The translations under genes were made by a program, and so were the position numbers. A stretch of 64,000 bases of DNA, from the NCBI RefSeq assembly GCF_030269365.1, contig NZ_BSTF01000002.1, positions 434,001 to 498,000 on the forward strand. Reading direction: 5' to 3'. The first letter of the stretch is position 1. Each line of letters opens with the position of its first letter. Origin of the DNA: Lentzea sp. NBRC 102530. GTDB taxonomy: Bacteria > Actinomycetota > Actinomycetes > Mycobacteriales > Pseudonocardiaceae. The notes under the pieces are model-generated. The model saw only the letters and a list, made by a program, of their open reading frames with translations, searched no databases and was not told the origin of the DNA. This document shows, in pieces, positions 17,991-27,017 of the stretch.

Positions 17991-19502
17991 GTGGTCACAG
18001 GACTCTGGAACATCGCCGCCGATCAGCCGGACCTGACCGCGCTGGTCGATCCGAGTGGTCGCGAGATCACCTACTCCGAGCTCGCGGGCGCCGCGAACCG
18101 CTACGGGCGCGGGTTCCGGGCCCTGGGCCTGCACCCTGGCGACAGCATCGTGCTGATGCTGCCCAACAGCGCCGAACTGGTGGCGGTGTACTTCGCCGCC
18201 TACCAGACCGGCCTCTACGTCGTGATGGCCAACTGGCACCTGACCGGCGCCGAGGTCGCTTACCTCGTGCAGGACAGCGGTGCCCAGGCCGTCGTGGCCC
18301 ACGAACGGTTCGCGGCGGCCGCCGTGGAGGCGGCCGCGAGCCTTCCCGCGCAGGCCCGGTTCGCGGTCGGGGAGATCGACGGGTTCACCCCGCTCGCCGA
18401 GCTCGGGGACGACGGCGAGGGCAGGCCGGAGGGGCGCACCACCGGGTCGCCGATGCTCTACACCTCCGGCACGACCGGACGGCCGAAGGGCGTGCGCAGG
18501 CCGTTGACCGGCGCCGACCCCGACACCGTGCCGCCGAGCGCCGCCTGGTTCTTCGGCATCTTCGGGATCAAGCCGCACGACGGGCACGTGCACCTGTGCG
18601 GGTCACCGCTCTACCACACGGCCGTGCTGAACTTCGTGACCATCTCGATCCAGCTGGGCCACACCGCGGTGCTGATGGACCACTGGGCGCCCGAGGAGAT
18701 GCTGCGGCTGATCGAACGGCACAAGGTCACCCACAGCCACATGGTGCCGACCCAGTTCCACCGGCTGCTGGCGCTGCCGGACGACGTCAAGGCGCGCTAC
18801 GACATGTCGTCGTTGCGGGCGATGATCCACGGCGCGGCTCCGTGCCCGATCGAGGTCAAGCGCCGCATGCTCGACTGGTGGGGACCGGTCGTGGTCGAGT
18901 ACTACGCGGCCACCGAGGGCGGCGGCACCGCGATCACCGCGACGGAATGGCTGCGGAAACCCGGATCCGTCGGGCTGCCGTGGCCGACGTCGGAGATCAA
19001 GATCCTCGGCGAGGACGGCACCGAGCTGCCGGTGGGCGAGCAGGGGCTCGTCTACATGCGGATGGGCGACTCGACGTTCGAGTACCACAAGGACTCCGAG
19101 AAGACCCGCGCCGCGCGCGTCGGCAAGCTGTTCACGTTGCAGGACATCGGGTACCTCGACGAGGACGGCTACCTGTTCCTGTGCGACCGCAAGAACGACA
19201 TGATCATCTCCGGCGGCGTGAACATCTACCCGGCCGAGATCGAGGGCGAGCTGATCTGCCACCCGAAGGTCGCGGACGTGGCGGTGTTCGGTGTGCCGCA
19301 CCCCGACTGGGGCGAGGCGATCAAGGCGGTGGTGCAGCCGGCGGACGGCGTCGTCGGGGACGACGCGCTGACCGAGGAGCTGCTGGAGTTCGCGGGGACG
19401 AGGCTCGCGAAGTTCAAGCTGCCGCGGACCGTCGAGTACCTGGCCGAGCTGCCGCGCGACCCGAACGGCAAGCTGTACAAGCGGAAGCTGCGCCATGCGT
19501 GA
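17991..19502 (+). CDS. FadD-family acyl-CoA synthetase, KstR-controlled
   Basis: A 503-residue AMP-forming ligase. The P-loop MLYTSGTTGRPKGVRRP (about residues 155-171), YYAATEGGGTAIT motif, and the C-terminal KNDMIISGGVNIYPAEIE and DPNGKLYKRKL motifs (last Lys catalytic for adenylation) are complete. It resembles the FadD4/FadD13-type more than mycobacterial FadD17 or FadD19. The operator suggests a sterol-derived acid as substrate. GTG 17991 is the start. It overlaps the PPOX gene by 8 bp. Confidence 0.87.
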   Translation: MVTGLWNIAADQPDLTALVDPSGREITYSELAGAANRYGRGFRALGLHPGDSIVLMLPNSAELVAVYFAAYQTGLYVVMANWHLTGAEVAYLVQDSGAQAVVAHERFAAAAVEAAASLPAQARFAVGEIDGFTPLAELGDDGEGRPEGRTTGSPMLYTSGTTGRPKGVRRPLTGADPDTVPPSAAWFFGIFGIKPHDGHVHLCGSPLYHTAVLNFVTISIQLGHTAVLMDHWAPEEMLRLIERHKVTHSHMVPTQFHRLLALPDDVKARYDMSSLRAMIHGAAPCPIEVKRRMLDWWGPVVVEYYAATEGGGTAITATEWLRKPGSVGLPWPTSEIKILGEDGTELPVGEQGLVYMRMGDSTFEYHKDSEKTRAARVGKLFTLQDIGYLDEDGYLFLCDRKNDMIISGGVNIYPAEIEGELICHPKVADVAVFGVPHPDWGEAIKAVVQPADGVVGDDALTEELLEFAGTRLAKFKLPRTVEYLAELPRDPNGKLYKRKLRHA

Positions 19503-19947
19503 CGCGATCAGGATGTCGGCCGCCGAGGTCGAGGAGTTCCTGCGCGGGCAGAAGACGCTGATCGTCGCCACCATCGGCCGGAACGGGCTGCCGCACCTCG
19601 CCCCGATGTGGTTCGCGTGGGTGGACGGCGAGATCGTGTTCTGCACGGACCGCAAGTCGCAGAAGATCCTGAACCTGCGGCGGGATCCGCGCTGCAGCGT
19701 GCTGGCCGAGGCGGGGGAGACCTACGACCAGCTGCGCGGCGTGCACATGGAGGGCGTCACCGAGTTCACCGACCTCGGCCCGGTCGTGGACGCCGTGGTG
19801 GCGCGCAACTTCGGCGAGGTGGGCGACGACCCCCAGGCGCGTGCAGCGTTGAAGAAGGCGATGGCGCGGCGGGCCGCCGTGATCTTCCGCCCGACCAAGA
19901 CCGCCAGCTGGGACCACCGGAAGACGATGTCGGGAGTGACACCGTGA
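19495..19947 (+). CDS. PPOX-family (F420/flavin split-barrel) protein
   Basis: A 150-residue split-barrel protein of the pyridoxamine phosphate oxidase superfamily. VATIGRNGLPHLAPMWFAWV and VFCTDRKSQKILNLRRDPRCSV are the two conserved halves of the cofactor site. The size suggests an F420-dependent reductase or biliverdin-reductase-like member. It lies between an acyl-CoA ligase and a ketosteroid dehydrogenase with overlaps of 8 and 4 bp, so co-translation is likely. The substrate is unknown. Confidence 0.8.
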   Translation: MRDAIRMSAAEVEEFLRGQKTLIVATIGRNGLPHLAPMWFAWVDGEIVFCTDRKSQKILNLRRDPRCSVLAEAGETYDQLRGVHMEGVTEFTDLGPVVDAVVARNFGEVGDDPQARAALKKAMARRAAVIFRPTKTASWDHRKTMSGVTP

Positions 19948-21650
19948 CCCTGAACCGCCGTCAGGTGCTCGCCGGAGCCGGGCTCGCGCTGGCTTCGGGA
20001 CTGGTCAAAACCGGGACGGCGTCGGCCGACCTGGGAGAGTTCGACGTCGTGGTGGTCGGGGCCGGTGCGGCGGGCATGACCGCCGCGCTGACCGCCGCCC
20101 AACGCGGCCTGAGCTGCGTGGTCGTGGAGAAGGCGCCGACGTACGGCGGCTCCGCGGCCCGGTCCGGCGCGGGCATCTGGATCCCGAACAACGAGGTGAT
20201 CCTCGCCGCCGGCATCCCCGACACGCCCGCCAAGGCCGCGCAGTACCTGGCGGCCGTCGTCGGCGACATCCCGTTGGCGCGCCAGCAGGCGTACCTGGCC
20301 CACGGTCCGCAGATGATCTCGTTCGTGATGCGCAACAGCCCGCTGCGCTTCCGGCACATGGACGGCTACAGCGACTACTACCCGGAGCTCCCCGGCGGCA
20401 TCGCGAGGGGCCGTTCGATCGAACCCGAGGTGCTCGACGGCCGCGTCCTCGGCGCCGAACTGGCGAACCTCAACGCCCCGTACCTGACCCCGCCCGCCGG
20501 CCTGGTGATCTACGGCGCCGACTACAAGTGGCTCGCGTTGGCCCTGGTGAACGCGAAGGGTGCGGCGACGGCCGCGGCGGCGCTGGCCAGGGGGACCGCG
20601 GCGGCGTTGGCGGGCCAGAAACCGTTGACGATGGGCCAGGCCCTGGCGGGAGGTCTGCGGGCGGGACTCCTGCAGTCGAACGTCCCGGTCTGGCTGAACA
20701 CCGGTCTCGAGGACCTGGTCGTGCAGAACGGCGCGGTGCGCGGGGTCGTGACGTCCCGCGGGGTCGTGCGCGCCCGCCGCGGTGTGATCATGGGCTCCGG
20801 CGGCTTCGAGCACAACGCGGCCATGCGCGCCCAGTACCAGCGCCAGCCGATCGGTACACAGTGGACGGTGGGCGCGCGCGAGAACACCGGTGACGGCCAC
20901 CGCGCCGGACTGCGCGCGGGCGCCGCGGTCGACCTGATGGACGACGCCTGGTGGGGCCCGGCCATCCCGACGCCCGGCTCACCGTACTTCTGCCTCGCCG
21001 AACGCACCCTCCCCGGCGGCCTGATGATCAACGCCGCGGGCAGGCGCTTCGTGAACGAGGCCGGCCCCTACAGCGACGTCGTGCACGTCATGTACGACGA
21101 GAACCCGACGGACCCCTGCATCCCCGCCTGGCTCATCGTCGACCAGAACTACCGCAACAGGTACCTGTTCGCCGACGTGGCACCGGCCCTGCCGTTGCCG
21201 GAGGGCTGGTACCAGTCCGGTGCCGTGGTGAAGAACTGGTCTTTGGACGGCCTCGCCGCGGCCATCGGCGTGCCGGGCGCGAACCTGAAGTCGACCGTGA
21301 GCCGCTTCAACGGCCAGGCCGTGACCGGCCGCGACGCCGACTTCCACCGCGGCGACAGCGCCTACGACCACTACTACACCGATCCGGCCGTCTTCCCGAA
21401 CTCGTGCCTCGCCCCGCTGTGGCTGGCGCCGTTCTACGCGTTCAAGATCGTGCCCGGCGACCTGGGCACCAAGGGCGGGCTCGTCACCGACGCGCGGGCA
21501 CGGGTGCTGCGGCCGGACGGCTCGGTGATCCCCGGGCTGTACGCGGCGGGCAACGTGAGCTCGGCCGTCATGGGCCGCAGCTACGCGGGCGCGGGCTCGA
21601 CGATCGGCCCCGCCATGACGTTCGGGTACATCGCGGCCAACGACGTCTAG
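19944..21650 (+). CDS. kstD: 3-ketosteroid delta-1-dehydrogenase with Tat-like signal
   Basis: A 568-residue FAD enzyme. The dinucleotide motif VVVGAGAAGMTAALTAAQRG starts near residue 35, GGSAARSGAGIWIPNNEV follows, and the C-terminal AGNVSSAVMGRSYAGAG holds the family's catalytic Tyr/Gly region. KstD introduces the C1-C2 double bond in ring A, a prerequisite for ring B opening. Unusually the protein starts with NRRQVLAG, a hydrophobic stretch, and TASA, resembling a twin-arginine signal peptide; M. tuberculosis KstD starts directly at the FAD domain. GTG 19944 overlaps the PPOX stop (GTGA), and no later start with a ribosome binding site was seen. Confidence 0.9.
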   Translation: MTLNRRQVLAGAGLALASGLVKTGTASADLGEFDVVVVGAGAAGMTAALTAAQRGLSCVVVEKAPTYGGSAARSGAGIWIPNNEVILAAGIPDTPAKAAQYLAAVVGDIPLARQQAYLAHGPQMISFVMRNSPLRFRHMDGYSDYYPELPGGIARGRSIEPEVLDGRVLGAELANLNAPYLTPPAGLVIYGADYKWLALALVNAKGAATAAAALARGTAAALAGQKPLTMGQALAGGLRAGLLQSNVPVWLNTGLEDLVVQNGAVRGVVTSRGVVRARRGVIMGSGGFEHNAAMRAQYQRQPIGTQWTVGARENTGDGHRAGLRAGAAVDLMDDAWWGPAIPTPGSPYFCLAERTLPGGLMINAAGRRFVNEAGPYSDVVHVMYDENPTDPCIPAWLIVDQNYRNRYLFADVAPALPLPEGWYQSGAVVKNWSLDGLAAAIGVPGANLKSTVSRFNGQAVTGRDADFHRGDSAYDHYYTDPAVFPNSCLAPLWLAPFYAFKIVPGDLGTKGGLVTDARARVLRPDGSVIPGLYAAGNVSSAVMGRSYAGAGSTIGPAMTFGYIAANDV

Positions 21651-22369
21651 GAACACCGGCAGAGCGCGGGTACGTCGGCGAACCGCACCTGCTCGGTGAT
21701 CTGCACGAACGGCCAGCCACCGGTCTCCGCGAGCAGGAGATCGGTGGTCGTGCTGTCGCCCGCGACCAGGCACACGGTCCGGCCGTCCGTCAGCGCCGTC
21801 CTGACCGCGTCGGTGAACCCCGGCGTGCCTTTGGGGTGCCCGACCTCACCCGACACGAACACCCGCGCGAACCGGTCCGCGAGGCCGGACAGCCGGATCT
21901 TGGCGCGCTGCAACGACCGGCAGCCGTCCGTGGCGAGCCACAGCTCGTGCCGTTCGGCCAGGGAGTCCAAAGCGGACTCGACGCCGGGGAACGGCCGCAC
22001 CAGGGCTTGGCGCAGCCGCCGGAACGCCGACGCGGCGGTGTGAGCGTCGGCCGCGCTCCCCAGATCGGCCAACGCCAGTCGCCACGCCCGCACGTCGTTG
22101 CCCACCAACGCCTCGACGACCTCGGGCGGCATCGGCAGTTCGTGGAAGTCGGCCCACAACGCTTCCCAGGAGGCGACCCGTTCGACCTCGCGGTGCGTGG
22201 CGGTCCGGTTCTCGCGCCACTCCCGGCGAGCCGCGGCCAGCACGACGTCGACCGCCTGCTCGGTGGCCGGGATCGAGAGCTCACCGAGCACGGCGGCGAT
22301 GGCGGCACGGGCCGCCGCGCCGTCCGGGATCAGGCAGTCGTCGAGGTCGATGATGACAACGGAACTCAC
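21647..22369 (-). CDS. HAD-superfamily hydrolase
   Basis: A 240-residue haloacid-dehalogenase-like phosphatase. Motif I is IIDLDDCL (Asp9 nucleophile, Asp11 acid/base), motif II lies at LATDG, motif III at HPKGTP and motif IV at VAGDSTTTD. A helical cap sits between motifs I and II. The substrate is unknown. Its TAG shares the palindrome CTAG with the convergent kstD stop (4-bp overlap). Starts with GTG 22369. Confidence 0.85.
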   Translation of the reverse strand: MSSVVIIDLDDCLIPDGAAARAAIAAVLGELSIPATEQAVDVVLAAARREWRENRTATHREVERVASWEALWADFHELPMPPEVVEALVGNDVRAWRLALADLGSAADAHTAASAFRRLRQALVRPFPGVESALDSLAERHELWLATDGCRSLQRAKIRLSGLADRFARVFVSGEVGHPKGTPGFTDAVRTALTDGRTVCLVAGDSTTTDLLLAETGGWPFVQITEQVRFADVPALCRCS

Positions 22370-22378
22370 CAGGCGATG

Positions 22379-23170
22379 CTAACGACCTTTGAACTCCGGC
22401 TTGCGCTTCTCCGCGAACGCCCGCGGTCCCTCCTTGGCGTCCTCGCTGGAGAACACCTCCATGCCGAGCCGGGCGTCCACTGTGAACGCCTCGTTCTCGT
22501 GCATCACCTCGGTCTCCCGCATGGTCTGCAGGATCTTCTGCACCGCGATCGGTCCGTTGGCCGTGATCAACGCGGCCAGCTCCAGCGCTTTGTCGAGCGC
22601 CTGACCGTCCGGCACCACGTGCCCGATCAGCCCGATCTCCTTGGCCTCGGCGGCCCGGATGTGCCGCCCGGTCAGCAGGAGGTCCGCCGCCACGGTGTAC
22701 GGGATCTGCCGGGGCAACCGGACCGCCGAGCCGCCCAGGGGGAACAGGCCCCAGCGCGCCTCGGACACGCCGAACCGCGCGCTTTCGCCCGCCACCCGGA
22801 TGTCCGTCGCCTGCAGGATCTCCGTGCCGCCGGCGACCGCCGGGCCTTCCACCGCGGCGATGAGCGGTTTCGTCAATCGACGACCTTTGAGCAGTGGTTC
22901 GATGACGGAGAAGTCGAACTTGCCGGCGTTCTCGCTGGGGTGGTTGGACGTCATGGCCTTGAGGTCGGCGCCCGCGCAGAACGAGCCGCCCGCGCCGGTC
23001 AGCACGCACACGCGGACGTCCGGATCGGTGTCGACGCGGTCCCACGCGTCCTTCATGATGGCCAACATGGGGCCGGACAAGGCGTTGCGGACCTCGGGCC
23101 GGTTCATCGTGACCACCAGGACGTTGCCGACCAGGTCCACCAACGCGTGTGGTTCTGTCGTGGTCGTCAT
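22379..23170 (-). CDS. echA19: EchA19 enoyl-CoA hydratase
   Basis: A 263-residue crotonase. [15 protein letters not shown] (about residues 60-74) and [17 protein letters not shown] form the oxyanion hole; the Glu of the [12 protein letters not shown] segment is at the usual catalytic position. EchA19 hydrates the unsaturated side-chain CoA ester. ATG 23170 behind AGGAGG is chosen over a longer frame that crosses the operator. Divergent from fadD19, as Rv3516 is from Rv3515c. Confidence 0.9.
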   Translation of the reverse strand: MTTTTEPHALVDLVGNVLVVTMNRPEVRNALSGPMLAIMKDAWDRVDTDPDVRVCVLTGAGGSFCAGADLKAMTSNHPSENAGKFDFSVIEPLLKGRRLTKPLIAAVEGPAVAGGTEILQATDIRVAGESARFGVSEARWGLFPLGGSAVRLPRQIPYTVAADLLLTGRHIRAAEAKEIGLIGHVVPDGQALDKALELAALITANGPIAVQKILQTMRETEVMHENEAFTVDARLGMEVFSSEDAKEGPRAFAEKRKPEFKGR

Positions 23171-23219
23171 TCGCGCGCCTCCTGGATCGAGTCTGACCGC
23201 ACGGGGGATTGTCCCGAAC

Positions 23220-23233
23220 AGTAACACGTTCTA
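23220..23233. promoter_or_regulatory. KstR box in the echA19/fadD19 divergent promoter
   Basis: AGTAACACGTTCTA matches TnnAACnnGTTnnA except the first base. It ends 11 bp before the fadD19 ATG. Confidence 0.85.
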
Positions 23234-23244
23234 CTTTGCCTGCT

Positions 23245-24831
23245 ATGGCCCTCAACGTCGCAGACCTCGTTGAACACGCCGCCGACACCGTGCCCGACCG
23301 GACCGCGCTCGTGTGCGGGTCCAAGAGGGTCACCTACGCCGAACTCGAGGAGCGAGCCAACAAACTGGCTCACCACCTGGCAAAGAACGGCGTGACGCAG
23401 GGTTCGCACGTGGGCCTCTACGCGCGCAACTCGATCGAACTGGTCGAAGCCATGATCGCGGTCTACAAGCTGCGGGCCGTGGCCATCAACGTGAACTACC
23501 GCTACACCAAGAACGAGTTGCAATACCTCTTCGGGGAAGCGGATCTGACCGCCCTCGTACACGAACGGCGGTACTCGCCACTCGTCGCGGAGGTCGGGGC
23601 GCCCGGCCACACCGTCGTGATCGACGACGAGACCGAGGAACCCTTCGAGGGCGCGGACTACGAGACCGCGCTCAGCGACGAATCGGGTGATCGCGACTTC
23701 GCCCCGCGCAGTCCCGACGACCTCTACATCCTCTTCACCGGCGGCACGACGGGCATGCCCAAGGGCGTGATGTGGCGGCACGAGGACGTGTGGCGCACGC
23801 TCGGCGGCGGCATCGACTTCGTCACCGGCGAACGGCTCGCCGACGAGTGGCAGCAGGCCAGGGCGGGCAAGGACTACGGGCTCATCCGGCTGTGCCTGCC
23901 GCCGCTGATCCACGGCGCGGCGCAGTGGGCCGTGCTGGGCGCGTTGTTCAGCGGCAGCACGGTGGTGCTGGTGCCCAAGTTCGACCCCGCCGAGATCTGG
24001 CAGGTGATCGAACGGGAAAAGGTTCAGGTCGCGGTCATCACCGGCGACGCGATGGGCCGGCCGTTGATCGAGGAGTTCCAGCGGGGCACGTACGACGCCT
24101 CGTCGCTCTACATCCTCAACAGCAGCGCCGCGCTCTTCTCCTACACGGTGAAGAAGCAGTACCACGAACACCTGCCGCACACGACGTTGCTGGAGTCCAT
24201 CGGGTCGAGCGAGACCGGGTCGACCGGCATCGGCGCGGTGCCCAAGGAGATGGTCAAGACCGACGGCACCAAGGTGAAGCTCAACGACGACACCATCGTC
24301 ATCGACGAGGACGGCAACAAGCTGGAGCCGTTGCCCGGTGTCATCGGCAAGCTCGCGCGTGGCGGGCACATCCCGATCGGCTACTACAAGGACCCCGAGA
24401 AGACCGCGCGGATGTTCGTGGAGGTCGACGGCAGGCGGTTCACCGTGCCCGGCGACTTCGCCCGGTTCGAGGAGGACGGCGACATCACGTTGCTGGGACG
24501 CGGCAACACGTGCGTCAACACCGGCGGCGAGAAGGTGTTCCCGGAAGAGGTCGAGGGCGTGCTGAAGTCCCACCCGGACGTCTTCGACGCGCTCGTCATC
24601 GGCATCCCGGACGACACGCTCGGCCAACGGGTCGGTGCGATCGTCGCACCCCGCGAGGGCGCGACCCCGACTTTGTCCGAACTGGACGCTCACGTCCGCG
24701 AGTCGCTCGCGGGCTACAAGGTGCCGCGCTCGCTGTGGCTCGTGCCCGAGATCGGCCGCACCCCGAGCGGCAAACCCGACTACCAGTGGGCGCAGCGCCA
24801 CGTGGAGGACCATGCGCACCAGCCTGTGTGA
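23245..24831 (+). CDS. fadD19: FadD19 steroid side-chain CoA ligase
   Basis: A 528-residue AMP-forming ligase. It shows FTGGTTGMPKGVMWRHED (about residues 167-184), IGSSETGSTG, GRGNTCVNTGGEKVFPEEVE and the C-terminal GYKVPRSLWLV followed by TPSGKPDYQWA. These match M. tuberculosis FadD19, which activates C26 steroid acids. ATG 23245 aligns with the mycobacterial start; the longer frame from 23209 crosses the KstR box. Overlaps the next gene by 20 bp. Confidence 0.93.
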   Translation: MALNVADLVEHAADTVPDRTALVCGSKRVTYAELEERANKLAHHLAKNGVTQGSHVGLYARNSIELVEAMIAVYKLRAVAINVNYRYTKNELQYLFGEADLTALVHERRYSPLVAEVGAPGHTVVIDDETEEPFEGADYETALSDESGDRDFAPRSPDDLYILFTGGTTGMPKGVMWRHEDVWRTLGGGIDFVTGERLADEWQQARAGKDYGLIRLCLPPLIHGAAQWAVLGALFSGSTVVLVPKFDPAEIWQVIEREKVQVAVITGDAMGRPLIEEFQRGTYDASSLYILNSSAALFSYTVKKQYHEHLPHTTLLESIGSSETGSTGIGAVPKEMVKTDGTKVKLNDDTIVIDEDGNKLEPLPGVIGKLARGGHIPIGYYKDPEKTARMFVEVDGRRFTVPGDFARFEEDGDITLLGRGNTCVNTGGEKVFPEEVEGVLKSHPDVFDALVIGIPDDTLGQRVGAIVAPREGATPTLSELDAHVRESLAGYKVPRSLWLVPEIGRTPSGKPDYQWAQRHVEDHAHQPV

Positions 24832-25900
24832 CCAGCTGGGCATCGAGCACCCCGTCTTCGGCTTCACGCCGTCCGAGCACGTGGCGGCGGCGATCAGCAG
24901 GGCCGGCGGGCTCGGTGTCCTCGGGTGCGTGCGGTTCAACGACGCGGAGGACCTCGACCGCGCGTTGACGTGGATGGACGAGAACACCGACGGCAAGCCG
25001 TACGGCGTCGACATCGTCATGCCGGCGAAGATCCCGGCCGAGGGTACGCAGATCGACCTCGCCGGGCTCATCCCGCAGAGCCACAAGGACTTCGTGGCGC
25101 AGACGTTGCTGAAGCTCGGTGTGCCCCCGCTGCCCGACGGAGAGGGCGGTGAGGGCGTGCTCGGCTGGCTGCACTCGGTCGCGCGGTCGCACGTGGACGT
25201 CGCCCTCGAACACCCGATCAGGCTCATCGCGAACGCCCTGGGTTCACCGCCCACCGACGTCATCGAACGCGTGCACGCGGCAGGCGTTCCGGTGGCCGCG
25301 CTGGCGGGCAAGGCCGAGCACGCGCGACGGCACGTGGCCAACGGCGTCGACATCGTGGTGGCACAGGGTTACGAGGCGGGCGGCCACACGGGTGAGGTCG
25401 CGACGATGGTGCTCGTGCCGGAGATCGTCGACGCCGTCGACGTCCCGGTGCTGGCCGCCGGGGGCATCGGCTCTGGCCGGCAGGCGGCTGCGGCACTGGC
25501 GCTCGGCGCGTCCGGCGTGTGGATGGGTTCGTACTGGCTCACCACGGCCGAGTACGCCCTGGGCAACTCCAGCACGCAGGAGGCGTTGCTCGCCGCCGGG
25601 TCGAGCGACACCGTCCGCACCCGCGTCTACACCGGCAAACCGGCGCGGCTGCTCAAGACCCGCTGGACCGAGGCGTGGACCGCGGCGGACGCCCCCGACC
25701 CGTTGCCGATGCCGTTGCAGAACCTGCTCGTCAGCGAGGCGCACCACCGGATCGCGCGGTCCGGCGACCCGTCGGTGGTGTCGATGCCGGTCGGGCAGAT
25801 CGTCGGGCGGATGAACGAGGTGCGGCCGGTCGCCGAGGTGATGGCGGACCTGCTGGCCGAGTACGCCCGGACCGTCGGGAGGCTCACGGGACTCGTGTGA
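24812..25900 (+). CDS. Nitronate monooxygenase-family flavoenzyme
   Basis: A 362-residue FMN TIM barrel. The sequence opens with TSLCDQLGIEHPVFGF and has AQGYEAGGHTGEVATM (phosphate loop, about residues 183-198) and PVLAAGGIGSGRQAAAALALG. It is only distantly similar to ipdC in this window, so a different flavin-dependent step is likely. Read-through from the fadD19 operator is expected because the genes overlap. In-frame upstream sequence belongs to a fadD19 shadow. Confidence 0.82.
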   Translation: MRTSLCDQLGIEHPVFGFTPSEHVAAAISRAGGLGVLGCVRFNDAEDLDRALTWMDENTDGKPYGVDIVMPAKIPAEGTQIDLAGLIPQSHKDFVAQTLLKLGVPPLPDGEGGEGVLGWLHSVARSHVDVALEHPIRLIANALGSPPTDVIERVHAAGVPVAALAGKAEHARRHVANGVDIVVAQGYEAGGHTGEVATMVLVPEIVDAVDVPVLAAGGIGSGRQAAAALALGASGVWMGSYWLTTAEYALGNSSTQEALLAAGSSDTVRTRVYTGKPARLLKTRWTEAWTAADAPDPLPMPLQNLLVSEAHHRIARSGDPSVVSMPVGQIVGRMNEVRPVAEVMADLLAEYARTVGRLTGLV

Positions 25901-25911
25901 TGCCCGACCCC

Positions 25912-25939
25912 TTGACCTGGCGACGCGGCGGGTTAGGGT
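25912..25939 (+). promoter_or_regulatory. Putative housekeeping promoter of the HAF-repeat array
   Basis: TTGACC (25912-25917) and TAGGGT (25934-25939) are separated by 16 bp. The ATG at 25973 follows a GGGGGGAA ribosome binding site. No KstR box is present, so the array is probably controlled separately from its neighbours. Confidence 0.55.
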
Positions 25940-25972
25940 GTGCGTCGGATACATCCGTTCTGGGGGGAACAC

Positions 25973-26938
25973 ATGAAGCGCGTCGTTCTGCCATGCCTTG
26001 TCGTGCTCGCGTCGCTCGTCGCCGCGCCGCAGGCCTCGGCGGCCGCCTGTCAGTACACCAAGCAGGACCTGCCCGTGCCTGCCGGAGTGGGTGACGTCTT
26101 CCTCAACGGCGGAAGCGCGAACAACAGCCGGATCGTCGGTCAGGCGCAGGCGGGGTCGTACACCCAGACCCTCTACTGGGCGAACGGCACCCTGCGGCAA
26201 CTGCCGCCGGCCGCGCCCGACGCGAGCACCTACGGGTTCGACGTCAACAACACGGGTGTCATCGCCGGCTTCGTGGTGGACTCGGTGAACGGGATCCCGG
26301 CGACGACGCGGGCGTTCCGCTACGAGAACGGCGCGTACGAGTTCCTGGAGACCGACGCGGGCAAGGACTCGGCCGCGCGAGCGGTCAACCAGGCGGGTGA
26401 CGTCGCCGGTCTGCACGGCGGCGACCTCTACCTGTGGCCGCGCGGGGGTGCCAGGAAGCTGATCGCCGCCCAGAGCGGCCAGGTGATGGGCATCTCCGAC
26501 GACGGCAAGATCGTGGCCAGGTCGTCGTCGGGGATCAAGGTGTTCGACGTCGGCGGTGGCCCGGTGGTGACCATCCCCGGTGGTGGGATCGGCACGGCGG
26601 TCATGGACAACGACAGGGTGTTCCTGGTCGCTCGAGCGTCCTCGGGCGAGCTGGTGACCTCGGAGTACGACCTCAACGGGGTGAAGGTCGCCGAGCACCC
26701 CGTCAACGGCAGGACGTTCGGGCGCAACGGCAGCGGCACGGTGTGGGGCACCTACTCGCAGCCCGACGCCACGCGGACCCACGCCCTGTGGCGCAGCACG
26801 GGCCGCACCGACGTGGTCGCGGACCCGATGCCGCTCGAGAGCGTCTACTCCGACATCACCGACGCCGCGACGCTGATCGGCACCCACCGCACGGACCAGG
26901 GCGTCCGCCCAGCGCGCTGGCTCTGGGTCTGCAGCTGA
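25973..26938 (+). CDS. Secreted HAF-repeat protein, paralogue 1 of 4
   Basis: A 321-residue protein with a Sec signal peptide ending APQASA and mature Cys in AACQYTKQ. The rest is built of ~40-residue units typical of HAF/beta-propeller repeats: NNSRIVG, VNNTGVIAG, AFRYENGAYEFLE, VNQAGDVAG, SDDGKIVA. It ends PARWLWVCS, so a second Cys lies next to the C-terminus. The paired terminal cysteines are positioned to close a propeller by a disulfide. Function is unknown. A start at 25940 is rejected because the ribosome binding site and signal peptide fit ATG 25973. Confidence 0.85.
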   Translation: MKRVVLPCLVVLASLVAAPQASAAACQYTKQDLPVPAGVGDVFLNGGSANNSRIVGQAQAGSYTQTLYWANGTLRQLPPAAPDASTYGFDVNNTGVIAGFVVDSVNGIPATTRAFRYENGAYEFLETDAGKDSAARAVNQAGDVAGLHGGDLYLWPRGGARKLIAAQSGQVMGISDDGKIVARSSSGIKVFDVGGGPVVTIPGGGIGTAVMDNDRVFLVARASSGELVTSEYDLNGVKVAEHPVNGRTFGRNGSGTVWGTYSQPDATRTHALWRSTGRTDVVADPMPLESVYSDITDAATLIGTHRTDQGVRPARWLWVCS

Positions 26939-26951
26939 TCCTGCTCGCTCT

Positions 26952-26985
26952 CCGGGGGCTGCGGCGACCACGCCGCGGCCCCCGG
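26952..26985 (+). terminator. Strong hairpin between paralogues 1 and 2
   Basis: A 15-bp GC-rich stem (26952-26966 with 26971-26985, one G-U pair) with loop ACCA. It begins 13 bp after the paralogue 1 stop. It may terminate or attenuate transcription, leaving paralogues 2-4 at a lower level or under another promoter. Confidence 0.7.
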
Positions 26986-27017
26986 TTCGCGGTCGGTCCA
27001 CACACTGGGGAGCTCGC

